Below, piece after piece: positions 17,079 through 25,318 of a DNA stretch of 64,000 nt. The notes under the pieces were generated by a model that worked only from the letters and a program-made list of their open reading frames with translations, did no database searches and was not told the DNA's origin. A program made the translations under genes and the position numbers. Origin of the DNA: Streptomyces chryseus (GTDB lineage Bacteria > Actinomycetota > Actinomycetes > Streptomycetales > Streptomycetaceae); the NCBI RefSeq assembly GCF_014650755.1, contig NZ_BMVO01000012.1, forward strand, positions 124,001-188,000, read 5' to 3'. Each line of letters begins with the position of its first letter. Positions within the stretch are counted from its first letter, which is position 1.

Positions 17079-17996
17079 ATGGACGACGCACAGCCTTCGG
17101 GCCCCACCGAACTCGCCAGGGTCACCGCCCGCCTGGAGCGCACCAACGAGCTGCTCCAGCGCATGCTGGTCGAGGTGGCGAAGACCCCTTCCACGCACGC
17201 GATCTTCGTCGACGCCGGATACGTCTACGCGGCGGCCGGGCTGCTCGTGACCGGGACCGAGGACCGCAGGTCCTTCGACCTCGACGCGGAAGGGATCATC
17301 GAAGCCTTCATCGACAAGGCCCGCACGATCTTCGCGGACAGCAGGCTGCTGCGGGTGTACTGGTACGACGGAGCCAGGCGACGCATCCACACCACCGAGC
17401 AGCAGTCGATCGCCGAGCTGCCCGACGTCAAGGTGCGCCTGGGCAACCTCAACGCCAACAATCAGCAGAAGGGCGTCGACTCCCTGATCCGTACGGACCT
17501 CGAATCGCTCGCGCGGCACCGCGCGATCAGCGACGCGGCCCTGGTGGGCGGCGACGAGGACCTCGTCTCGGCGGTCGAGGCGGCCCAGGGGTACGGCGCG
17601 CGGGTCCACCTGTGGGGCATCGAGGCGGGAGAGGGGCGCAACCAGGCGGAACCGCTCCTGTGGGAGGTCGACAGCCAGCGCACGTTCGACCTCGACTTCT
17701 GCAAGCCGTACGTCACGCGCCGCCCGGTGACGACGTACGAGAACGAGGGCGCGCCGAGGCCGACCCGCGAGGACGTCCGGTTCATCGGCGCGCAGATCGC
17801 GGCGGCCTGGATCGGGGCGCGCGGCCGTGAGTCACTGGCCGACCTGCTGCCGGGCCATCCGTACCTGCCCGGGTCCGTGGACCAGGAACTCCTGGTGGAG
17901 GCGGAGCGGCTGCTCCAGCGCTCCCTGCGCGGGCACGCGGACCTGCGGCGGGCGCTGCGGGACGGCTTCTGGCAGCACCTTCAGGCCCAGTACTAG
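17079..17996 (+). CDS. NYN-domain (PIN-like) protein, LabA/DUF88 type
   Basis: 305 aa. After an N-terminal coiled segment (ARLERTNELLQRMLVE) comes a NYN nuclease-like domain (about 40-205): IFVDAGYVY supplies the first metal aspartate, GVDSLIRTDLE and LVGGDEDLVSAVEAA the others, as in PIN/NYN RNases. A C-terminal helical region (about 220-300) has no assigned family. RNA processing is likely but not shown. TTGTGC (17040) and GACAAT (17064) 18 nt apart suggest a promoter just before the ATG. Confidence 0.8.
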   Translation: MDDAQPSGPTELARVTARLERTNELLQRMLVEVAKTPSTHAIFVDAGYVYAAAGLLVTGTEDRRSFDLDAEGIIEAFIDKARTIFADSRLLRVYWYDGARRRIHTTEQQSIAELPDVKVRLGNLNANNQQKGVDSLIRTDLESLARHRAISDAALVGGDEDLVSAVEAAQGYGARVHLWGIEAGEGRNQAEPLLWEVDSQRTFDLDFCKPYVTRRPVTTYENEGAPRPTREDVRFIGAQIAAAWIGARGRESLADLLPGHPYLPGSVDQELLVEAERLLQRSLRGHADLRRALRDGFWQHLQAQY

Positions 17997-18032
17997 TCCG
18001 CGCCCGGCCCCTCCCGGTGCCCACGCCCGGCG

Positions 18033-18872
18033 CTAGAGCGAGTCCCAGAACCCCGCGAGCGCCTTCGCGGTCTCCTCCGGCCGGTCGGTGTTGGGCGAGT
18101 GCTCGGCCCCCTCGATCACCGACCGGTACGCGCCGAGCCGCTCGGCCATGTCGTCGATCAGCGGCACCGGCCAGGTGTCGTCCGAGGTCCCCGACAGCAC
18201 GTGCACCGGGAGCCCCACGGCCGCGAGTGCGGCCACCCGGTCCGGCTCACCGGTCAACTGCCGTCCCGTCGCGATGAGCTGAGCGGGGTTGTGCCGCAGC
18301 CAGCGGGCGCGCAGGGCCGCGCCGTCGAGGTCGGCGTCCTCCGGCGGGTCCAGCGCCCGCATGGCTTCCCAGACCTGATCCATCGTCATGGTTTCCAGCG
18401 CCTGCGTCAGCAGTGCGATCTTCTGCCGCTGGGCCGCCGAAACCTCGGCCGGCCCCGAGGACACGAGGGTCAGCGACGCGAACGGCGAGGCGTCGAACAG
18501 CACGGCGGCGCGGGCGATCTGGCCGCCGAGCGAGTGCCCGACGAGATGTACGGGCCGGCCGGCAGCCTCCGCCTGGGCGAGCACGTCCAGCCCCAACTCG
18601 GCCTGGGCGTAGCCCACTTCGTCAGCGGGTCCCTCGGACTCGTACTGGCCGCGCCCGTCGACCGCGACGGCCCGGTAGCCCGCCTCCGCGAGGGGCACCA
18701 GCATCGCGATGAAGTCTTCCTTGCTGCCGGTGTATCCGGGCAGCAGCAGCGCGGTTCCTCTGGGCTCGGCGTGCCGGGGCCCGGCTTCGAGCGCGGCGAA
18801 CACGCCGCGCGAGGTGCGCAGCGGGAGCGCGCGGGTGCCGGGGGGCGGGGTGAAGGTGGGCGGCCTGCTCAT
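18033..18872 (-). CDS. Alpha/beta hydrolase
   Basis: 279 aa, cytosolic. Nucleophile elbow GHSLGG (S113), acid in LSGTSDDTWP, histidine in GAEHSPNTDRPEE near the C-terminus, and an oxyanion loop LLLPGYTGSKEDF. Closest in layout to serine aminopeptidase/esterase-type hydrolases; substrate unknown. No Shine-Dalgarno at the ATG. Confidence 0.83.
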   Translation of the reverse strand: MSRPPTFTPPPGTRALPLRTSRGVFAALEAGPRHAEPRGTALLLPGYTGSKEDFIAMLVPLAEAGYRAVAVDGRGQYESEGPADEVGYAQAELGLDVLAQAEAAGRPVHLVGHSLGGQIARAAVLFDASPFASLTLVSSGPAEVSAAQRQKIALLTQALETMTMDQVWEAMRALDPPEDADLDGAALRARWLRHNPAQLIATGRQLTGEPDRVAALAAVGLPVHVLSGTSDDTWPVPLIDDMAERLGAYRSVIEGAEHSPNTDRPEETAKALAGFWDSL

Positions 18873-18889
18873 GCGACGAGGCTAACGCG

Positions 18890-18928
18890 CCGATGGCCCG
18901 GCCCCGCGAACGGGGACCGGGCCATCGG
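18890..18928. terminator. Terminator after the DEAD-box helicase gene
   Basis: CCGATGGCCCGG (18890-18901) pairs with CCGGGCCATCGG (18917-18928); CCCCG/CGGGG pairs inside. No T-run, as is common in Streptomyces. Confidence 0.75.
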
Positions 18929-18954
18929 AGGTTTGCTCAACCGTGCTGCGTCGC

Positions 18955-21048
18955 TCAGCTCTCCGGCTGGGCGGCGGCGGCGCGGGTGCGGCGGCGCGGT
19001 GCCTTGGCCGGTGCGGCCTCGGCGGTGGCGGGCGCCTCCGTGACGGCCTCGGCCGTCTTGGCGGTGCGCGTACGGCGGCGGGGAGCCTTGGGGGCGTCGG
19101 GCTCCGTGGCGGGCGCGGGGACCTGGACCTCGGCGGTGTCGACGGCCGCGGCGGCGCGGGTGCGGCGGCGCGGTGCCTTGGCCGGTGCGGCCTCCGCCTC
19201 GGCGGTCGCGGGCGCCTCCGTGACGGCCTCGGCCTCGGCGGTCGCGGGCGCCTCGGTGACGGCCTCGGCCGTCTTGGCGGTGCGCGTACGGCGGCGGGGA
19301 GCCTTGGGGGCGTCGGCCTCCGTGGCGGGCGCGGGGACCTGGACCTCGGCGGTGTCGACGGCCGCAGCGGCGCGGGTGCGGCGGCGCGGTGCCTTGGCCG
19401 GTGCGGCCTCCGCCTCGGCGGTCGCGGGCGCCTCCGTGACGGCCTCGGCCGTCTTGGCGGCACGCGTACGACGGCGGGGAGCCTTCGGGGCCTCGGGCTC
19501 CGCGGCAGGCGCGGGGACCGGGGCCTCCACCGTCTCCACGACGGCCTCGGCCGAGCGGGTGCGACGACGACGGCGCGGCGTGCGCGGCTCGGCGGGAGCC
19601 TCGGCGGTCGCCGTGTCCGCGGGAGCCTGCGACACCGCTGTCGCCTCGTCGGCCGACACCGACGCGCCGCCCCGCGTGCGGCGACGTTGACGCGGCGTAC
19701 GCGGGGCACGCTCCTCGACGACCGCGGGCGCGGCGGCGGCCGGCGCGGACCTGCGTCCGCGGCCACCCGTCTCGCCGAGGTCCTCGACCTCTTCCGCGCG
19801 CAGCCCGGCGCGGGTCCGGTCGGCCCGGGGCAGTATGCCCTTGGTGCCGGCCGGGATGCTCAGGATCTCGTACAGGTGAGCCGACGTGGAGTACGTCTCC
19901 TCCGGCTCGTCGAACGGCAGGTCCAGCGCCTTGTTGATGAGCTTCCAGCGCGGGATGTCGTCCCAGTCGACCAGCGTGACGGCGATGCCCTTCGCGCCCG
20001 CGCGGCCGGTGCGGCCGACGCGGTGCAGGTACGTCTTCTCGTCCTCGGGCGACTGGTAGTTGATGACGTGCGTCACACCTTCGACGTCGATGCCGCGCGC
20101 GGCGACGTCGGTGCAGACCAGCACGTCGACCTTTCCGTTGCGGAACGCCCGCAGCGCCTGCTCGCGCGCGCCCTGGCCGAGGTCGCCGTGGACCGCGCCG
20201 GAGGCGAAGCCGCGCTTCTCGAGCTGCTCGGCGATGTCGGCGGCGGTGCGCTTCGTACGGCAGAAGATCATCGCGAGTCCGCGGCCGTCGGCCTGGAGGA
20301 TGCGGGAGACGAGCTCCGGCTTGTCCATGTTGTGCGCGCGGAAGACGTGCTGCGTGATGTTCGCGACGGTCGCGCCCTCGTCGTCGGGCGACGTGGCGCT
20401 GATGTGCGTCGGCTGCGCCATGTACTTGCGGGCCAGGCCGATGACGGCGCCCGGCATGGTCGCCGAGAACAGCATCGTCTGGCGCTTCGGCGGCAGCATC
20501 TTCATGATCTTCTCGACGTCGGGCAGGAAGCCCAGGTCGAGCATCTCGTCGGCCTCGTCGAGCACGAGCGAACGCACGTGGGAGAGGTCGAGCTTCTTCT
20601 GGCCCGCCAGGTCGAGCAGGCGTCCGGGCGTGCCGACGACGATGTCGACGCCCTTCTTGAGCGCCTCGACCTGCGGCTCGTACGCACGGCCGCCGTAGAT
20701 GGCGAGCACGCGGACGTTGCGCACCTTGCCGGCGGTCAGCAGGTCGTTGGTGACCTGCTGGCACAGCTCGCGGGTGGGGACGACGACGAGTGCCTGCGGG
20801 GCCTCGGTCAGCTTCTCGGGCGTTGCCCGGCCGGCCTCGACGTCCGCGGGGACGGTCACGCGCTCCAGCAGCGGCAGGCCGAAACCGAGCGTCTTGCCGG
20901 TGCCGGTCTTCGCCTGGCCGATGACGTCGCTGCCGGAAAGCGCGACGGGGAGCGTCATCTCCTGGATGGGAAAGGGGGACGTGATGCCGACGGCCTCAAG
21001 GGCCTCGGCGGTCTCGGAAAGGATCCCGAGGTCTCGGAACGTAGTCAG
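18955..21048 (-). CDS. DEAD-box RNA helicase with tandem-repeat basic tail
   Basis: 697 aa if started at CTG 21048. Seen: Q motif (SPFPIQE), motif I AKTGTGKT, Ib TPGR, II DEAD, III SAT, then the helicase-C domain with ARGID and HRVGRTGRAG; core ends near residue 415. The tail (about 430-697) is built of repeats of APRRRTR(A/T)A separated by Ala/Glu/Pro stretches, likely RNA-binding. The ATG at 20958 cannot be the start because it lies after the Q motif. The conserved N-terminus TTFRDLGILSETAEALE is preceded by CTG with AGAGG 8 nt upstream and no in-frame ATG, GTG or TTG. Confidence 0.88.
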   Translation of the reverse strand: MTTFRDLGILSETAEALEAVGITSPFPIQEMTLPVALSGSDVIGQAKTGTGKTLGFGLPLLERVTVPADVEAGRATPEKLTEAPQALVVVPTRELCQQVTNDLLTAGKVRNVRVLAIYGGRAYEPQVEALKKGVDIVVGTPGRLLDLAGQKKLDLSHVRSLVLDEADEMLDLGFLPDVEKIMKMLPPKRQTMLFSATMPGAVIGLARKYMAQPTHISATSPDDEGATVANITQHVFRAHNMDKPELVSRILQADGRGLAMIFCRTKRTAADIAEQLEKRGFASGAVHGDLGQGAREQALRAFRNGKVDVLVCTDVAARGIDVEGVTHVINYQSPEDEKTYLHRVGRTGRAGAKGIAVTLVDWDDIPRWKLINKALDLPFDEPEETYSTSAHLYEILSIPAGTKGILPRADRTRAGLRAEEVEDLGETGGRGRRSAPAAAAPAVVEERAPRTPRQRRRTRGGASVSADEATAVSQAPADTATAEAPAEPRTPRRRRRTRSAEAVVETVEAPVPAPAAEPEAPKAPRRRTRAAKTAEAVTEAPATAEAEAAPAKAPRRRTRAAAAVDTAEVQVPAPATEADAPKAPRRRTRTAKTAEAVTEAPATAEAEAVTEAPATAEAEAAPAKAPRRRTRAAAAVDTAEVQVPAPATEPDAPKAPRRRTRTAKTAEAVTEAPATAEAAPAKAPRRRTRAAAAQPES
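18972..19560. repeat. Tandem coding repeats in the helicase tail
   Basis: The segment starting GCGGTGCC recurs at 18996, 19170 and 19386, that is units of 174 and 216 bp; the longer one carries an internal 42-bp duplication (14 codons around TEAPATAEA). Copies are nearly identical at DNA level, so copy number could vary between strains or be misassembled from short reads. Confidence 0.8.
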
Positions 21049-21381
21049 GGTGCTGCCTCTTCTGTGAGACGCGACGCGAGGCGAACGATGGGGGTCGTAC
21101 CGTGCCTGGTTCTCTTCCGGCCGGAATTACGGGCCGGGGGCGCGGGACCACATGCCGTCGCTCAAGCGCTCATGTCGCTGAGGGGGCCCCTCATCTTGCG
21201 GTCGTACGCCTTGGTACGCCCCGCGTGGAGGGCTGTCGGGTCGGAGCCGATCGGGCCACCGACCGGGCATCCTCATTCAATTGCGCCGCGAAGTGCCCTG
21301 GGCACTCTGCTAGCGCTTTACCACTGTACCCCGAAATCGCGCAGGTGTGTCGGTACGATTTACCGGATCGGGGGGAGACCG
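21049..21381. other. Divergent intergenic region: long helicase leader
   Basis: 333 bp without a supported gene. Two perfect 15-bp palindromes: TGAGGGG-g-CCCCTCA (21179-21193) and AGTGCCC-t-GGGCACT (21292-21306). Toward the right end, TACGAT at about 21356 may be the -10 of the ferritin-like gene. The helicase therefore has a long 5' leader, as many cold-inducible RNA helicases do. Confidence 0.5.
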
Positions 21382-22173
21382 GTGGCTGACCAGACCCTTA
21401 CGCCCCCGGAAGGGCGGGCTATTGTGCCGTTCATGGAGACGCCTGACAACGCCACTGCACCCGAAGAGACTCCCCGGACCGGTATCGCCGCCCAGGACTG
21501 GGCGACGGCGTCCACCGAGCCGAACTACCACGCCGCGGTCGTGGACCTGCTGGGCGCGCTCGCGTACGGGGAGCTGGCCGCCTTCGAGCGCCTCGCCGAG
21601 GACGCCAAGCTGGCCCCGACGCTGGCCGACAAGGCCGAGCTGGCGAAGATGGCGTCGGCGGAGTTCCACCACTTCGAGCGGCTGCGGGACCGGCTGACCG
21701 CGATCGACGAGGAGCCGACGGCGGCCATGGAGCCCTTCGCCAAGGCGCTCGACGACTTCCACCGCCAGACCGCGCCGTCCGACTGGCTGGAGGGCCTGGT
21801 CAAGGCGTACGTCGGCGACTCGATCGCCAGCGACTTCTACCGCGAGGTCGCGGAGCGGCTCGACTCGGACACCCGGGCCCTGGTGCTCGCCGTGCTCGAC
21901 GACACGGGCCACGGGAACTTCGCGGTGGAGAAGGTGCGCGCCGCGATCGAGGCCGACCCGCGCTGCGGCGGCCGGCTCGCGCTGTGGGCACGCAGACTGA
22001 TGGGCGAGGCGCTCTCGCAGGCCCAGCGGGTGGTGGCCGACCGTGACGCGCTCTCCACGATGCTCGTGGGCGGCGTCGCCGACGGCTTCGACCTGGCCGA
22101 GGTCGGCCGGATGTTCTCGCGGATCACCGAGGCCCACACCAAGCGCATGGCCGCGCTCGGCCTGGCGGCGTAG
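21382..22173 (+). CDS. Ferritin-like domain protein (MiaE_2-like)
   Basis: 263 aa. Four-helix-bundle pattern with ferritin-type metal ligands: E in AYGELAAFERL, ExxH in SAEFHHFERL, and later E/D-rich helices (FYREVAERL, TGHGNFAVEKVR). This matches streptomycete ferritin-like proteins of unknown substrate, distantly related to tRNA hydroxylase MiaE. GTG at 21382 has GGGGGGAG 6 nt upstream; an ATG at 21433 is closer to the conserved part but has no such site. Oxygenase or iron-binding activity is inferred only. Confidence 0.78.
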   Translation: MADQTLTPPEGRAIVPFMETPDNATAPEETPRTGIAAQDWATASTEPNYHAAVVDLLGALAYGELAAFERLAEDAKLAPTLADKAELAKMASAEFHHFERLRDRLTAIDEEPTAAMEPFAKALDDFHRQTAPSDWLEGLVKAYVGDSIASDFYREVAERLDSDTRALVLAVLDDTGHGNFAVEKVRAAIEADPRCGGRLALWARRLMGEALSQAQRVVADRDALSTMLVGGVADGFDLAEVGRMFSRITEAHTKRMAALGLAA

Positions 22174-22189
22174 CGCCGACGAGCGGACG

Positions 22190-22459
22190 CTACGCCGCCG
22201 CCGAACGGCGGATGCGGCCCCTGGGGCGGATGAGGAGCGAGAGCAGAACCGCGCCCACCGCCACCGCGCCGATCAGCGTCGCCACGACATGACCCGGGCC
22301 GAGTGCGGAGTGGGTGACGTACGCACCGAACAGGGCACCGAGCGGCCCCGCGGCCAGCACGACGCGCCGCGAGGGCAGCCGGTCGGCGAGCCGGTGGACA
22401 GCCGCCCAGGCCAGGGCGAAGCCGAGGGCTAGGGAGCCGAGAGCTTCCAGCAGGATCAT
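22190..22459 (-). CDS. Small integral membrane protein
   Basis: 89 aa with three hydrophobic helices (EALGSLALGFALAWAAVH, VVLAAGPLGALFGAYV, VVATLIGAVAVGAVLLSLLI) and a basic C-terminal tail (RPRGRIRRS). ATG at 22459 follows GGGAGGA. The layout recalls GlsB/YeaQ stress proteins but the signature glycines are not convincing. Function unknown. Confidence 0.75.
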   Translation of the reverse strand: MILLEALGSLALGFALAWAAVHRLADRLPSRRVVLAAGPLGALFGAYVTHSALGPGHVVATLIGAVAVGAVLLSLLIRPRGRIRRSAAA

Positions 22460-22759
22460 GTGGGTTCCTCCCGTGCGGCCAGGGTGCGAATGGGTCGTAG
22501 CCCGTACTACCCCCGCCTCGCGGAAGGCAACCCTCCACAGGCCCGCCGAACAGGTCCGCGCACGACGTCCGGGCATGACGTCCGCTCACGTCGAGCGCAC
22601 GTCGAGCGCGCACGTCGAACGACGGGGACGCGCGGGACGCGGGCGTTCGCGGCACCCCCGCACGCACAGACGGAACCGGCCCGGTGGGATGTCCCACCGG
22701 GCCGGTTCCGTCTGCGGTGATGCTGTGCGGAGCCGCTGATGCCGGCCCGCGTCCGACGC
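22460..22759. other. Gene-free region with short repeats and a terminator
   Basis: 300 bp. Contains ACGTCGAGCGC-type direct repeats (about 22588-22620) and the strong hairpin at 22667-22714. No credible ORF or RNA gene. Confidence 0.6.
22667..22714 (-). terminator. Terminator of the DUF3107 gene
   Basis: A 23-bp perfect inverted repeat (left arm 22667-22689, right arm 22692-22714, minimal loop) just downstream of the minus-strand gene ending at 22760. Among the longest stems in the window. Confidence 0.85.
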
Positions 22760-22987
22760 CTACAGCGCGCCGAAGCCCACCCTGCGCGTCGCCGGCTCGC
22801 CGATCTCCACGTAGGCGATCCGGTCGGCGGGAACGAGGACCGTACGGCCCTTGTCGTCCTTGAGGCTGAGCAGCTGCGCCTTGCCGGCCAGCGCGTCGGA
22901 CACCGCGCGCTCGACCTCCTCGGCGGACTGCCCGCTCTCCAGAACGATCTCCCGGGGCGCGTGCTGCACGCCGATCTTGACCTCCAC
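22760..22987 (-). CDS. DUF3107 family protein
   Basis: 75 aa. VEVKIGVQHAPREIVLESGQ, then a helix SAEEVERAVSDAL and VPADRIAYVEIG: the usual DUF3107 pattern, a small actinobacterial protein of unknown role. GTG 22987 has GGAGGG 8 nt upstream; the upstream frame to 23104 is unsupported. Upstream lies the TetR gene on the same strand, 179 nt away. Confidence 0.83.
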   Translation of the reverse strand: MEVKIGVQHAPREIVLESGQSAEEVERAVSDALAGKAQLLSLKDDKGRTVLVPADRIAYVEIGEPATRRVGFGAL

Positions 22988-23166
22988 GGCTATGTCCCTC
23001 CGACGGTCAGTGCTGTGGTGCGCGGTCGTCGCGCCGTACGCAGCACACATTAGCCCGGTGAGGGGACACGGAACGCTCCGACGTCGCACGCCAGAAGCGA
23101 ACACGGATCGGGAACAGGCCCCGGCCGCGTCCCGCGACGGACCGTTTCAGGCCCGCGCAGGCCGCC

Positions 23167-23805
23167 TCAGTGCTCGCTGCCGTGCAGCGGGAAGCCCGCG
23201 ATGCCGCGCCAGGCGAGCGACGTCAGGAGCTGCACCGCGGTGTCGCGCGGGATCGTGCTGCCGCTGGAGAGCCAGTAGCGGGCGACCACCTGCGACACCC
23301 CGCCGAGTCCGACGGCGAGCAGCATCGACTCGTCCTTGGACAGACCGGTGTCCTCGGCGATGACCTCGCTGATCGCCTCGGCGCACTGGAGCGAGACCCG
23401 GTCGACCCGCTCGCGCACCGCCGGCTCGTTGGTCAGGTCCGACTCGAAGACCAGGCGGAACGCCCCGCCCTCGTCCTGGACGTACGCGAAATAGGCGTCC
23501 ATCGTCGCGGCCACGCGCAGCTTGTTGTCCGTGGTCGAGGCGAGGGCGGTGCGCACCGCCTGGAGCAGCGACTCGCAGTGCTGGTCCAGGAGGGCAAGGT
23601 ACAGCTCGAGCTTTCCCGGGAAGTGCTGGTACAGGACCGGCTTGCTCACACCGGCGCGCTCGGCGATGTCGTCCATCGCCGCCGAGTGGTACCCCTGCGC
23701 GACAAAGACCTCCTGCGCCGCGCCCAGAAGTTGATTGCGTCGGGCTCGGCGGGGCAGGCGTGTGCCGCGTGGGCGTGCCGCCTCTGTCTGCTCGGTGGCT
23801 GTCAC
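23167..23805 (-). CDS. TetR-family transcriptional regulator
   Basis: 212 aa. N-terminal DNA-binding domain (about 20-70): RRNQLLGAAQEVFVAQGYH, SAAMDDIAERAGVSKPVLYQHF, the canonical TetR helix-turn-helix, followed by an all-helical ligand-binding domain. GTG at 23805 has GGGAGG 4 nt upstream; the ATG at 23817 in the same frame would put that site inside the coding region. Same strand as DUF3107; no obvious effector gene is next to it, so its target may be DUF3107 or elsewhere. Confidence 0.85.
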   Translation of the reverse strand: MTATEQTEAARPRGTRLPRRARRNQLLGAAQEVFVAQGYHSAAMDDIAERAGVSKPVLYQHFPGKLELYLALLDQHCESLLQAVRTALASTTDNKLRVAATMDAYFAYVQDEGGAFRLVFESDLTNEPAVRERVDRVSLQCAEAISEVIAEDTGLSKDESMLLAVGLGGVSQVVARYWLSSGSTIPRDTAVQLLTSLAWRGIAGFPLHGSEH

Positions 23806-24001
23806 GCCGCCTCCCATGTCTTTCAGTGTCGCGGCCTTTCAACAGCACGGCCGTTCCGTGCGCCGTGTGCGCCGCGCCCGCCATCGTACTTTTGGGTCAT
23901 GCGGGAGCGCGCGGTGCGGACGGAGAATTTCACGGACCGGACGGCCGGGGAAGGCCGATCACGTGCCGATCGGTCGCCGGACGGGGCTTCGCACGGCCCC
24001 G

Positions 24002-24229
24002 TCAGCGGTAGTCGTCCTCGTCCACGGCGACCACACGGGCCTGCTCGGCGGCGTCCGCGTCGGCCGCCTCCCCGGTGTCGATGCCGGTCGGACGGTCGTC
24101 GTACGCCTGCTGCCACTCCGTGCGCTGCTCCGCGGCGTCCGCCTCGGAGGCGTCGTTGTCGAGCACGGCGGGTTCGTCGGGGGTCTCCTCCTCGGCGAAG
24201 GTCTCGGGGTCGGTCGGATCGACGGACAT
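24002..24229 (-). CDS. Small acidic protein of unknown function
   Basis: 75 aa, strongly acidic (about one third Asp/Glu), no membrane segment, probably disordered. Begins SVDPTDPETFAEEE and ends VVAVDEDDYR. ATG at 24229 is preceded by AAAGGCGG. Codon usage fits a real streptomycete gene; I recognise no family. Confidence 0.65.
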   Translation of the reverse strand: MSVDPTDPETFAEEETPDEPAVLDNDASEADAAEQRTEWQQAYDDRPTGIDTGEAADADAAEQARVVAVDEDDYR

Positions 24230-24332
24230 GCGGGGCCGCCTTTCGAGAGGAAGCGGGGGCGGTCGCGTACCCCCTTTGCTCCGAGGGTAGATCTGTGACG
24301 GCGAACACACGATTCAGTGCGTGATCGTCTCG

Positions 24333-24338
24333 TAACAT
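24333..24338 (+). promoter_or_regulatory. Candidate leaderless -10 box
   Basis: TAACAT ends 6 nt before the ATG at 24345, which has no Shine-Dalgarno; no clear -35. Confidence 0.45.
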
Positions 24339-24344
24339 TGCCGC

Positions 24345-25310
24345 ATGTCTTCGACCGAGCTGCCCGGGACCAGCCTCGCCGCCGCCACCGCGGTGCCGCG
24401 GGTCAGCGCCGTGCGGGTCGCCGAGGGGGAGAAGCTGCGCTCCGTCACCCTGCCGGGGCTGACGCTGAACGTGCGCTCCCGGCCCCCGGCGCGCACCGGA
24501 CTGTCGCCCGCGCTGTACGTGCACGGGCTCGGCGGGTCCTCCCAGAACTGGTCGGCGCTGATGCCGCTGCTCGCCGACGCCGTGGACGGCGAGGCGGTCG
24601 ACCTGCCCGGCTTCGGGGACTCCCCGCCGCCCGACGACGGCAACTACTCGGTCAGCGGGCTGGCGCGCGCCTGCATCCGTCTGCTCGACGCGGGCGGACG
24701 CGGACCGGTCCACCTCTTCGGCAACTCGCTGGGCGGCGCGGTCGCCACCCGCGTCGCCGCCGTCCGGCCCGACCTGGTCCGCACGCTCACACTCGTCTCG
24801 CCCGCCCTGCCGGAGTTGCGGGTGCAGCGCACGGCGGTGCCGACGGGGCTGCTCGCGGTGCCGGGCATCGCCTCGCTGTTCGCCCGGCTCAGCAAGGACT
24901 GGACCGCCGAGCAGCGCACACGCGGGGTGATGGCGCTCTGTTACGGCGATCCCCAGGCGGTCACGCCCGAGGCGTTCGAGCACGCCGTGGAAGAGATGAA
25001 GCGACGGCTGGAACTGCCGTACTTCTGGGACGCGATGACGCGTTCGGCGCGGGGCATCGTCGACGCGTACACCCTGGGCGGACAGCACAGTCTGTGGCGG
25101 CAGGCGGAGCGGGTGCTCGCGCCGACGCTGCTCGTGTACGGAGGACGGGACCAGCTCGTGTCGTACCGTATGGCGCGCAGGGCCGCCGCGGCGTTCCGCG
25201 ACTCGCGGCTGCTGACCCTGCCCGACGCGGGGCACGTGGCGATGATGGAATATCCGGAGACGGTCGCGAACGCCGTCCGGGAACTGATCAATGACAGCGG
25301 CAGGAGCTGA
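24345..25310 (+). CDS. Alpha/beta hydrolase
   Basis: 321 aa. Oxyanion segment YVHGLGGSSQNWS, nucleophile elbow GNSLGG (S128), acid in VYGGRDQLVS, histidine in PDAGHVAMME, with a helical cap between. The type is close to epoxide-hydrolase/haloalkane-like esterases; substrate unknown. Likely read from a leaderless message. Nine nt separate it from the following DUF3152 gene, so the two probably form an operon. Confidence 0.85.
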   Translation: MSSTELPGTSLAAATAVPRVSAVRVAEGEKLRSVTLPGLTLNVRSRPPARTGLSPALYVHGLGGSSQNWSALMPLLADAVDGEAVDLPGFGDSPPPDDGNYSVSGLARACIRLLDAGGRGPVHLFGNSLGGAVATRVAAVRPDLVRTLTLVSPALPELRVQRTAVPTGLLAVPGIASLFARLSKDWTAEQRTRGVMALCYGDPQAVTPEAFEHAVEEMKRRLELPYFWDAMTRSARGIVDAYTLGGQHSLWRQAERVLAPTLLVYGGRDQLVSYRMARRAAAAFRDSRLLTLPDAGHVAMMEYPETVANAVRELINDSGRS

Positions 25311-25318
25311 TCCGGCGC

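Noticed and set aside
18943..22173. A 1076-codon plus-strand frame covering the helicase and the ferritin-like gene
   Set aside because: Only the last 263 codons (from 21382) have a ribosome site and a family match; the rest is antisense to the DEAD-box helicase.
22588..22620. ACGTCGAGCGC direct repeats as an origin or iteron
   Set aside because: Only about three imperfect copies, no AT-rich stretch and no replication gene nearby.
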